A stretch of 64,000 nt of DNA from NCBI GenBank assembly GCA_964462985.1, contig CAYXAA010000026.1, positions 3,550-67,549 of the forward strand, read 5' to 3'. This DNA comes from CAYXAA01 sp964462985. GTDB taxonomy: Bacteria; Pseudomonadota; Alphaproteobacteria; Rhizobiales; Stappiaceae. How positions within the stretch are numbered: the first letter of the stretch is position 1; every line of letters starts with the position of its first letter. Positions 43,698 through 51,004 of this stretch are shown here, in pieces. The notes under the pieces were generated by a model. It saw only the letters and a list, made by a program, of their open reading frames with translations, was not told the origin of the DNA and made no database searches. A program made the translations under genes and the position numbers.

Positions 43698-44239
43698 TCG
43701 CCGAGCGGACAGACCCGGGCCTGGCCGACATCGACATTGCGATCGATGTCATTGTGGAGGTGGCCGGCTGGCCGACGGAGGAAGACCTTACCAGACTGGC
43801 CCGAGCCGCGGTCACCGCGGCCGTCGAAACCGCCCGCCTTCAGGCCGTGCCAGGAGCGGAGGTCGCGATCTTCTTCGCCGATGACGCGCGACTGCGCACC
43901 CTCAACGGCGAATGGCGCGGCAGGGACGCGCCGACGAACGTCCTGTCCTTTGAAGGCAGCAATGGCTCTGGACCGCCCTACGGCCCGCTGCTTGGCGATA
44001 TCGTGCTCGCGCTCGAAACGGTGACTCGCGAGGCGGAAGAGCAGGGGAAGCGGTTCGAACACCATCTTTCGCATCTGATGATACACGGTCTTCTTCACCT
44101 TTTCGGTTATGATCACCAGATAGAGGCCGAAGCGGAGGTAATGGAGGACGCGGAGCGACGGGCCCTTGCCCGTCTTGGGATTGCAGACCCCTACGCCGAT
44201 GCGCCGCTCGCAGGCAGGGATGACGTCGCGGCCGATTGA
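43694..44239 (+). CDS. ybeY: rRNA maturation RNase / YbeY
   Basis: Protein of 181 residues, a metal-dependent hydrolase of the UPF0054 family. The zinc-binding motif HGLLHLFGYDH (about 130-140) is intact and corresponds to HGxLHLxGxDH. It acts in 16S rRNA 3'-end maturation and 70S quality control. It begins within the phoH stop (ATGA) and is followed by the CorC-like gene. Length is a little above average because of the N-terminus. Confidence 0.95.
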   Translation: MIAERTDPGLADIDIAIDVIVEVAGWPTEEDLTRLARAAVTAAVETARLQAVPGAEVAIFFADDARLRTLNGEWRGRDAPTNVLSFEGSNGSGPPYGPLLGDIVLALETVTREAEEQGKRFEHHLSHLMIHGLLHLFGYDHQIEAEAEVMEDAERRALARLGIADPYADAPLAGRDDVAAD

Positions 44240-44255
44240 CTCCGCAGATGAGACT

Positions 44256-45389
44256 ATGATGAACACTACGGAAGCGCGAAGTACTGAAACCGGACAACCC
44301 ACGGCGGGGTCCGGAACGGATGAGGATTCGTCGGATTCTCCCAACGGCGCAGGGTCCGGTTCCTGGATGACCCGGATCGGGTCGACCCTCTGGAAAGTTG
44401 CAGGCCTGCGCCGGAACGCAAGCGCCTCGCTGCGCGAGAACCTGAAGGACGAACTTGCCCGCGACTCCGGGGCCGATGCCACCTTCACACCCGAAGAACG
44501 CGTCCTGCTCGGCAATATCTTGCGGCTCCGCGAAGTGCGCGTCGAGGACGTGATGGTTCCACGCGCGGACATCGAGGCGGTGGAGGAAACCATCTCCCTC
44601 GGTCGACTGATGGAGGCGTTTCGCGAGTCCGGCCATTCACGCATGCCGGTCTATCGCGAAAACCTCGATGACCCTCGCGGCATGGTTCATATCAAGGATC
44701 TAATGGCCTATTTCGCGGAGCGAGCAAGCGCTGCGACGCGTAACGGCTCTGGGCAAGGCGCGTCCGGCGCGGATGGGGCAAAAAACGGCGCTTCGCAAGG
44801 CTCCAGCGCCCTGAACCAGCTCGATCTCGCAGGCGTGGATCTCAAACGCCCACTCTCGGAGATCGGTATTATTCGTCCGCTGCTGTTCGTGCCACCATCA
44901 ATGCCGGCGACCGACCTGATGACCAAAATGCAGGCGGGCCGACTGCAGATGGCTCTTGTGATCGACGAATACGGTGGAACCGATGGCCTGGTATCGCTCG
45001 AGGACATTGTCGAGACCGTGGTCGGCGACATCGAGGACGAGCACGACGAAGATGAGGAGCCGATGATCGCGGCCGCAGGCGACAACGTCTGGATAGCCGA
45101 CCCCCGCGTCCTGATCGAGGATCTCGAGCAGGAGCTCGGCGCCGATTTCAAGCTCGGCGAGCTCGCGGAAGAGGTCGACACTCTAGGAGGATTGCTGTTT
45201 TCCGTCGTTGGGCGCGTGCCCGCACGCGGTGAGTTGATCGCACCAAAGGAAATTCCAGGATACGAGTTTGAAGTCCTGGACGCCGATCCAAGGCGAATCA
45301 AGCGACTGCGCGTTCGGCGACGTCGGGTCGTCGACATGCGTGCCGTGGACGGTCGTCGGCGGCCGCGGCGCTCTGACGCCGCCGAATAG
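44256..45389 (+). CDS. HlyC/CorC-family CBS-domain protein
   Basis: Protein of 377 residues: Ser/Gly-rich N-terminus (about 1-60), a CBS pair (about 95-270; RVEDVMVPRADIEAV, GHSRMPVYRENLDD, MALVIDEYGGTDGLVSLEDI) and a CorC/HlyC transporter-associated domain (about 285-365; PRVLIEDLEQELG). There is no DUF21 membrane domain, so it is the soluble YbeX/CorC type. It follows ybeY, the order conserved widely. An alternative start at 44220 would overlap ybeY; the choice is uncertain. A role in Mg/Co efflux or in ribosome maintenance is inferred from the family. Confidence 0.9.
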   Translation: MMNTTEARSTETGQPTAGSGTDEDSSDSPNGAGSGSWMTRIGSTLWKVAGLRRNASASLRENLKDELARDSGADATFTPEERVLLGNILRLREVRVEDVMVPRADIEAVEETISLGRLMEAFRESGHSRMPVYRENLDDPRGMVHIKDLMAYFAERASAATRNGSGQGASGADGAKNGASQGSSALNQLDLAGVDLKRPLSEIGIIRPLLFVPPSMPATDLMTKMQAGRLQMALVIDEYGGTDGLVSLEDIVETVVGDIEDEHDEDEEPMIAAAGDNVWIADPRVLIEDLEQELGADFKLGELAEEVDTLGGLLFSVVGRVPARGELIAPKEIPGYEFEVLDADPRRIKRLRVRRRRVVDMRAVDGRRRPRRSDAAE

Positions 45390-45506
45390 GCTGATCGCGG
45401 CGTTAAACCGCGGCGAAGACGGCATCGCAAGCCGGCCCGATACGGCGAATTTCGCGTATAACGTCAAACGTCGTCGCGTCGGTGATTCGGAGCGGGTCTG
45501 CGCATC

Positions 45507-47099
45507 TTGCGGAAGTTTTCCCATATTTTCCTGCTCGCGTGGGGATGGCAACGCTGGGGACTGGCATTCGTCTTCGGCGCGATCGCCGCATTGGCCTTTC
45601 CGCCATTCGGCTGGTTCCCGGTCCTGTTCCTGTCTTTACCGGCCCTGGTCTGGCTGCTCGATGGCGCGATGGAAAGGGATGCGATTGGCCGCCGCAGGTT
45701 CCGACCGGCGCTTGCAGTTGGTTGGTGGTTCGGCTTCGGCTTTCATCTTGCGGGCCTTTGGTGGATCGGTACGGCCTTTCTCGTCGACGCAGAGGCGCAT
45801 GCCTGGCTGATGCCCTTTGCCGTGATTGCAATGCCCGCCGGACTGGCGCTTTTCACGGCGTTGGCGACGGGCGTGGCCCGGTTGGTCTGGCATGATGGCG
45901 TCCTCCGCATCCTCGCCCTGGCGCTCGTCCTTTTTGCCGCCGACTGGCTTCGGGGGCATGTCCTGACGGGGTTCCCGTGGAATGTCTGGGGGTATGCGCT
46001 GAGCGGCAGTCTCCCCATGATCCAGTTCGCTTCGGTGGTCGGCGTCTACGGGCTTGGTTTCCTGGTGACGTTCGCGTTCGCCGCGCCCGCCGTAATCGCC
46101 GACGCCCCCGGGCGCAGCCGCACGCTCATGCTCGCCGCATCGCCGGCGATCCTGCTGGGGCTTGCGCTCTTCGGCTACGTCAGGCTTCAGAACGCGCCCC
46201 CTTCCGACCTTCCAGACACCATTGTCCGCGTCGTCCAGCCCTCGATTCCCCAAGCGGAAAAGTGGCTTCCGGAACGTCGGGCGGCGATCTTTGCCGACTA
46301 TGTCGACCTCAGCGCCCAAGACGTGGAAAACGGCATGAACCCGGCTGCGGGCAGGATCGTCGTCTGGCCGGAGGCGGCGCTGCCTTTTCTGTTGACGGAG
46401 GAGCCGGGCGCCCTTGCGGCCATCGCCGCACTGCTCCGGCCGCAGGATATCCTCATTACCGGGGCGGTGCGCGTCGATCGCGGGAGCATCGAACCGGTCT
46501 ATTATAACAGTGTCTATGTCGTGGCCGAGGATGGAACCATCGTCGAGGCCTACGACAAGACCCACCTCGTCCCCTTCGGGGAGTACGTTCCCCTTGAAGG
46601 CCTGTTGGAGAAGGCCGGAATCGCAAAGCTGGTGCAGGGTGCCGGCGACTTTGGCGCCGGCTTCCGCCACCGGGTGCTCCAGGTTCCCGGACTGCCTTCC
46701 TTTCTGCCGCTCATCTGTTACGAGGCCATCTTTCCCGGAGCCATTGTCACGCCCGACGGGCGGCCGGAACTGCTGCTCAATGTCACCAATGACGCCTGGT
46801 TCGGCACCACCTCCGGCCCCTTCCAGCATTTTGCTCAAGCCCGAATGCGTTCCGTCGAGCAGGGCCTGCCAATGGTGCGCGCCGCGAACACTGGGATATC
46901 TGCGATCATTGATCCCTACGGGCGGGTTCGCTCCCGGATAGGGCTCAACAAGCGGGACGTGATCGATGCCACGCTTCCGGGAGCACTGCCTCCCACGATC
47001 TACGCACGCCACGGCGCCGTTCTGCTGCCAATCCTCTTCGTGCTTCTGACCGGGGTCGCCTGTACCGCATACTACGTAGTCTATGCTCGTAAAGATTGA
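45507..47099 (+). CDS. lnt: Apolipoprotein N-acyltransferase Lnt
   Basis: Protein of 530 residues. Six to seven membrane helices at the N-terminus (about 10-215) precede a nitrilase-like periplasmic domain (about 230-490) with the triad Glu in WPEAALPF (about 288), Lys in DKTHLVPFGEY (about 350) and Cys in LICYEAIFP (about 404), then a final helix. It adds the third acyl chain to lipoproteins. The start is TTG at 45507, 118 bp after the CorC-like gene; the frame gives no ATG before the first helix, so the exact start is uncertain. Confidence 0.95.
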   Translation: MRKFSHIFLLAWGWQRWGLAFVFGAIAALAFPPFGWFPVLFLSLPALVWLLDGAMERDAIGRRRFRPALAVGWWFGFGFHLAGLWWIGTAFLVDAEAHAWLMPFAVIAMPAGLALFTALATGVARLVWHDGVLRILALALVLFAADWLRGHVLTGFPWNVWGYALSGSLPMIQFASVVGVYGLGFLVTFAFAAPAVIADAPGRSRTLMLAASPAILLGLALFGYVRLQNAPPSDLPDTIVRVVQPSIPQAEKWLPERRAAIFADYVDLSAQDVENGMNPAAGRIVVWPEAALPFLLTEEPGALAAIAALLRPQDILITGAVRVDRGSIEPVYYNSVYVVAEDGTIVEAYDKTHLVPFGEYVPLEGLLEKAGIAKLVQGAGDFGAGFRHRVLQVPGLPSFLPLICYEAIFPGAIVTPDGRPELLLNVTNDAWFGTTSGPFQHFAQARMRSVEQGLPMVRAANTGISAIIDPYGRVRSRIGLNKRDVIDATLPGALPPTIYARHGAVLLPILFVLLTGVACTAYYVVYARKD

Positions 47100-47317
47100 C
47101 GAGCCTTACGTAGTAGCGTCATCATTCGGCCGTGACCGCTGCAATGCGCCGCAGCGGAAGCAAAAATAAATGGATGACAGGCCATGTCGTCCGATCGCTT
47201 CGGATGTCTCCCGCTGAATATTCATCGGACTCGCCCCGAAGCGACGCTCCGTTGGCCTGCCCCATGTACAATAACCTTGGTCACGTCACCGAGAAAAGAG
47301 AGAAAGAGGGCCCGCCG

Positions 47318-47725
47318 ATGGCCAGCAAAAAAGCACCTAACCCCATCGATATACATGTTGGGAGTAGGGTCAGACTTCGACGCATGATGCTTGGAATGAG
47401 CCAGGAGAAGCTGGGGGAAAGCCTCGGCATCACCTTCCAGCAAATTCAGAAGTATGAAAAGGGGACAAATCGCATCGGCGCCAGCCGCCTGCAGCACATC
47501 GCTACGATTCTGAAGGTTCCGGTGTCGTTCTTTTTCGAGGATGCTCCGGGCGCCCCTGCAGAAGCGGGCGGATTTGCCGAGGCGCAGCCGACGTCTTATG
47601 TCGTGGACTTCCTGTCGTCGTCGGAGGGCCTCTCCCTGAACAAGGCATTCGTTCGGATCGAAGATCCCAAGGTACGCCGCAAGATCGTAGACCTCGTCCG
47701 CGTCCTGGCTGGTGAAGAGGCCTGA
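47318..47725 (+). CDS. XRE-family helix-turn-helix regulator
   Basis: Protein of 135 residues. The HTH_3 domain spans about 12-66 (VGSRVRLRRMMLGMSQEKLGESLGITFQQIQKYEKG), and a C-terminal helical segment ends RIEDPKVRRKIVDLVRVLAG. This matches the small Rhizobiales XRE protein found between lnt and metK (SinR-like; PhrR-like in Sinorhizobium). The ATG at 47318 has AGAGGG upstream; 62 upstream codons are not family-like. Regulatory targets are unknown. A hairpin separates it from metK. Confidence 0.92.
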   Translation: MASKKAPNPIDIHVGSRVRLRRMMLGMSQEKLGESLGITFQQIQKYEKGTNRIGASRLQHIATILKVPVSFFFEDAPGAPAEAGGFAEAQPTSYVVDFLSSSEGLSLNKAFVRIEDPKVRRKIVDLVRVLAGEEA

Positions 47726-47785
47726 CCGGAGGGACTATTCCCTGGCGGCTTGACGTCGGGTAGGCAACTCGTTCACAAACACCGC

Positions 47786-47815
47786 GGAAGCGGCGGGCAT
47801 CCCGCCGCTTCCTTT
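47786..47815 (+). terminator. Perfect 12-bp hairpin between the HTH gene and metK
   Basis: GGAAGCGGCGGG pairs with CCCGCCGCTTCC (47786-47797 with 47801-47812) around a 3-nt loop and is followed by TTTATGTT. It may be an intrinsic terminator or a metK attenuator; no known SAM riboswitch core was seen beside it. Confidence 0.6.
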
Positions 47816-47846
47816 ATGTTCTCCCTTCCCAGAAGGACGATCGCCA

Positions 47847-49016
47847 ATGGCCCGTCAGGATTACCTCTTCACGTCGGAGTCGGTGTCCGAAGGACATCCC
47901 GACAAGCTTTGCGACCGCGTATCCGACACGGTCGTCGATGCCTTTCTACGTGAAATGCCCGAGGCCCGTGTGGCCTGCGAGACGCTGGCAACGACCAACC
48001 GCGTCGTTATTGCTGGCGAGACCCGTGGCCCCAACACGTTGACGCCCGAGTACATTGCGCACCTGGCGCGGCTGGCGATCAAGGACATCGGCTACGAACA
48101 GGACGGTTTCCACTGGGAGACCTGCGACATCGCCGTCCACCTTCACGCCCAATCAGCGCATATTGCCCAGGGCGTCGACGCGTCCGAAAACAAGGACGAA
48201 GGCGCCGGCGATCAGGGCATCATGTTCGGCTACGCCTGCAGAGAGACCCCCGAATTGATGCCCGCGCCGATCTACTACGCCCACAAGATTCTCCGCACGC
48301 TGGCGGAGGCCCGGAAGTCCGGCCGCGAGCCTGCGCTCGGCCCGGACGCCAAGAGCCAGGTCACCGTGCGTTACGAAGATGGCCGGCCGGTCGGCGTCAC
48401 CTCGATCGTGCTGTCGACCCAGCACATTGATCCGGATCTCACGTCGGACGACGTGCGTAAGATCGTCGAGCCGTACATCGTCGCCTCCCTGCCGTCGGGC
48501 TGGATCTCCGGCGAGACGGTGTGGCACGTCAATCCGACCGGTAAATTCGTCATCGGCGGACCCGACGGCGATTGCGGTCTTACCGGACGCAAGATCATCG
48601 TCGACACCTACGGCGGTGCGGCCCCGCACGGCGGCGGCGCCTTCTCCGGCAAGGATCCCACCAAGGTCGATCGCTCGGCCGCCTATGCCGCGCGCTATCT
48701 TGCAAAGAACGTCGTCGCTGCCGATCTCGCGGACCGTTGCACGATCCAGCTGTCCTATGCCATCGGCATCGCCGAACCGCTGTCGGTCTATGTCGATCTC
48801 CACGGCACGGGCCGCGTCGAGGAGGCCAAGCTGGAGAATGCGCTGCGCGGTGTCATGCGCCTGACGCCGCGCGGCATTCGCGAGCATCTCGGCCTGAACC
48901 GGCCGATCTATGCACGGACGGCGGCCTACGGTCACTTCGGCCGCGAGCCGGAGTCCGATGGCGGCTTCTCCTGGGAAAAGATCGACCTCGTCCACGCGCT
49001 ACGCGACGCCGTCTGA
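47847..49016 (+). CDS. metK: S-adenosylmethionine synthetase
   Basis: Protein of 389 residues. SEGHPDKLCDRVSD (about 13-26) is the methionine-binding block; GAGDQGIMFGY (about 116-126) and GGAFSGKDPTKVDRS (about 267-281, P-loop-like) are the family signatures. The enzyme makes SAM from methionine and ATP and works as a tetramer. It stands 121 bp after the HTH gene and 72 bp before trmB. Confidence 0.98.
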   Translation: MARQDYLFTSESVSEGHPDKLCDRVSDTVVDAFLREMPEARVACETLATTNRVVIAGETRGPNTLTPEYIAHLARLAIKDIGYEQDGFHWETCDIAVHLHAQSAHIAQGVDASENKDEGAGDQGIMFGYACRETPELMPAPIYYAHKILRTLAEARKSGREPALGPDAKSQVTVRYEDGRPVGVTSIVLSTQHIDPDLTSDDVRKIVEPYIVASLPSGWISGETVWHVNPTGKFVIGGPDGDCGLTGRKIIVDTYGGAAPHGGGAFSGKDPTKVDRSAAYAARYLAKNVVAADLADRCTIQLSYAIGIAEPLSVYVDLHGTGRVEEAKLENALRGVMRLTPRGIREHLGLNRPIYARTAAYGHFGREPESDGGFSWEKIDLVHALRDAV

Positions 49017-49088
49017 TTGTTTGCATCCGCGACGGTTTGCCGCCCGCGCCATAATACAGCCGGGCGGCCGCAATTCTCATCGATCGAC

Positions 49089-49775
49089 ATGACCGACCGC
49101 CCCCAAGGCTCCTTCTTCGGCCGCCGCGTCGGCAAGCCGCTCCGCAGCCGGCAAAAGACTTTGATGGAATCCGTGCTGCCCGAGCTGCGGATCGACATCA
49201 CGGCACCGGCTCCCGTCCCACTGTCGCGGTTATTCTCCACGGCGGTTTCGGCGATCTGGTTGGAGATCGGGTTCGGCGGCGGCGAACATCTTCTTCACGA
49301 AGCCGAGCGGCTGCCGGAAACCGGCTTCATTGGTGTGGAGCCGTTTGTCGCCGGCATGGCGAAGGCCGTGGCGGCAATTCATGAGGCTCAGCTCGGCAAC
49401 GTCCGGCTTTACGACGATGATGCTGGTCTCGTGCTGGACTGGCTGCCGGAGGCCTCCCTCGCTGGGGTCTATCAACTTTATCCAGATCCCTGGCCCAAGC
49501 GGCGACACTGGAAGCGACGCTTCGTCAATGCAGCCAATCTCGACCGCCTGGCCCGTGTCATGCAGCCTGGAGCGCCGTTTCGCTTCGCCAGCGACATCGA
49601 CAGCTATGTCGATCAGGTCCTCGTGCTCGCTCGAGATCACCCCGCCTTTGAATGGACGGCGACCCGATCGGCCGATTGGAAGACGCCGTGGCAGCCGTGG
49701 TCGGGCACTCGCTATGAGCAGAAGGCGCTGCGCGAGGGTCGCGTTCCACGATACCTGGAGCTGCGAAGAATCTGA
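49089..49775 (+). CDS. trmB: tRNA (guanine-N7-)-methyltransferase
   Basis: Protein of 228 residues. SAM-binding motif LEIGFGGGEHL (about 56-66), YPDPWPKRRHWKRRF (about 130-144, the TrmB signature with catalytic Asp) and a C-terminal TxYE-type motif (GTRYEQKA). It methylates G46 in the variable loop of tRNAs. The ATG at 49089 gives the family RPQGSFFGRRVGKPLR N-terminus; a start at 49017 adds unrelated residues. It follows metK, its SAM supplier, in the same direction. Confidence 0.95.
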   Translation: MTDRPQGSFFGRRVGKPLRSRQKTLMESVLPELRIDITAPAPVPLSRLFSTAVSAIWLEIGFGGGEHLLHEAERLPETGFIGVEPFVAGMAKAVAAIHEAQLGNVRLYDDDAGLVLDWLPEASLAGVYQLYPDPWPKRRHWKRRFVNAANLDRLARVMQPGAPFRFASDIDSYVDQVLVLARDHPAFEWTATRSADWKTPWQPWSGTRYEQKALREGRVPRYLELRRI

Positions 49776-49840
49776 TTGCGCGTGATCGCGGACCAGTTCG
49801 GTCCGGTCGGAGGATAGCCGGGCGTCAGGCGCGCGCTTCA

Positions 49841-50227
49841 TTGTTGCCTTTCCATTTCAGTGGCATGTCGGCCCCCATAACGCCCTCCCTCGCGCTCGAA
49901 CCGGAAACCGTCGCTCAGATCCAGGCCGGCTGCGACGTCATCCGCGGCGTGCTTGGCAATTCCGTTGTGGCACTCTACCTCTATGGATCGGCGGTAGCGG
50001 GTGGCCTCCGTCCGAGCAGCGATGTCGACCTCCTTGCCCTCATTGACCGCTCGCTGTTCGACGACGAGCGGGCCGTACTCATCCGGCGGGTTCTGCCAAC
50101 CGCGGCAGGCCATCTTTCCTCGACTCAGCTGGACCGGCAACCGCGAACCAGTTCATCGCCGCTCGCCCCTTGCACCGTGCGCCGAAATCGCTATATTGCC
50201 GCCAAAGTTCTCTTGCGGCTCAGCTGA
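49841..50227 (+). pseudogene. Truncated aminoglycoside-nucleotidyltransferase-like fragment (AadA/ANT type)
   Basis: A 128-codon frame resembling the first third of ANT(3'')/ANT(9)-like enzymes: VALYLYGSAVAGGLRPSSDVDLL holds the catalytic GS and D-x-D residues of the nucleotidyltransferase fold. Similarity stops near residue 95; the rest (from about GHLSSTQLDR) has no family match and its DNA holds a promoter for rimP. Family members are about 260 residues, so about two thirds are missing. The other frames downstream do not restore the family sequence. It is probably a remnant; activity is not expected. A minimal nucleotidyltransferase (MNT-like) is a less likely alternative. Confidence 0.65.
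50170..50197 (+). promoter_or_regulatory. Strong sigma-70 promoter of the rimP-nusA-infB operon
   Basis: TTGCAC (50170-50175), a 16-bp spacer and TATATT (50192-50197). Predicted start near 50204, 133 bp before rimP. It lies inside the 3' part of the nucleotidyltransferase-like fragment. Confidence 0.68.
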
Positions 50228-50234
50228 GCGGTTC

Positions 50235-50267
50235 AAGAGTGGGCCCGCCCGGGACCCGCTCTTTTTT
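50235..50267 (+). terminator. Terminator-like hairpin in the rimP-nusA leader
   Basis: AAGAGTGGG pairs with CCCGCTCTT (one T-G pair) around a GC-rich inner stem with one mismatch, followed by six T residues (50262-50267). It sits between the promoter and rimP, so it is an attenuator candidate for the nusA operon, consistent with NusA autoregulation known in other bacteria. Confidence 0.68.
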
Positions 50268-50336
50268 ATTTCCCGAAGGCTGCCGCAAAGGGCGACACGA
50301 TGCCGGCTTTCCGGTGCGGCCGAGGCAACAAACACG

Positions 50337-50918
50337 GTGCAGGATCACGAACCGAGACTGGTGACGGAACACGGGCTCGAGGCGCGCGTCGCCGCGATCG
50401 TGGAGCCCGTGGTCGAGGACCTGGGCTATCGGCTGGTTCGCATCAAGATCTCGAGTCTCAATGGCTGCACGTTGCAGATCATGGCAGAGCGGCCGGACGG
50501 TACAATGTCCGTGGAGGACTGCGAAGCAGTCAGCCGAGCAGTTTCGCCGGTGCTCGACGTCGACGACCCGATCAACAGGGCCTACCATCTCGAGGTTTCA
50601 TCACCCGGGATCGACCGGCCCCTGGTGCGTCGCGGCGATTTCGATCGCTGGAGCGGCCACGAGGCGAAAATCGAGATGGCTGTTGCCCAGCACGGGCGCA
50701 AGCGGTTTCGGGGCCTGGTGCTCGGCAGCCGCGGGGACGCAGTGGCCCTGCGCCTGCCCGACGCGGCGGAGGGACAGCCGAACGAGATCGAACTGCCGAT
50801 TGCAGATATCGGAGAGGCTCGACTTGTGCTTACGGATGCGCTGATCGAGGCTGCACTGAAGGCCGACAAGGCGGCAAGGCAAGGTCGGAACACAGCGTCT
50901 GACGGCGGGATCAGTTAA
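50337..50918 (+). CDS. rimP: Ribosome maturation factor RimP
   Basis: Protein of 193 residues from GTG 50337. N-terminal domain (about 8-95; VEDLGYRLVRIKI, CEAVSRAVSPVLD, YHLEVSSPGIDRPL - the RimP hallmark) and a C-terminal SH3-like domain (about 100-170; FRGLVLG then IELPIADIGEARLVL). RimP binds the 30S subunit during head maturation. The gene order rimP-nusA is near universal. GAGGC lies about ten bases upstream of the GTG; a later GTG at 50361 is possible. Confidence 0.95.
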   Translation: MQDHEPRLVTEHGLEARVAAIVEPVVEDLGYRLVRIKISSLNGCTLQIMAERPDGTMSVEDCEAVSRAVSPVLDVDDPINRAYHLEVSSPGIDRPLVRRGDFDRWSGHEAKIEMAVAQHGRKRFRGLVLGSRGDAVALRLPDAAEGQPNEIELPIADIGEARLVLTDALIEAALKADKAARQGRNTASDGGIS

Positions 50919-51004
50919 GGGGATCGACGCGGCCACTAGCCGGACGGCGTCCGGTCCCAAAGACAACCACGCCATGGACATGGCGTGACGAGGAGTGACC
51001 TGAA

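Noticed and set aside
47726..47846. Possible SAM riboswitch before metK
   Set aside because: Looked for SAM-II, SAM-V and SAM/SAH core sequences and did not see them. Only the hairpin is reported; a covariance-model search would settle it.
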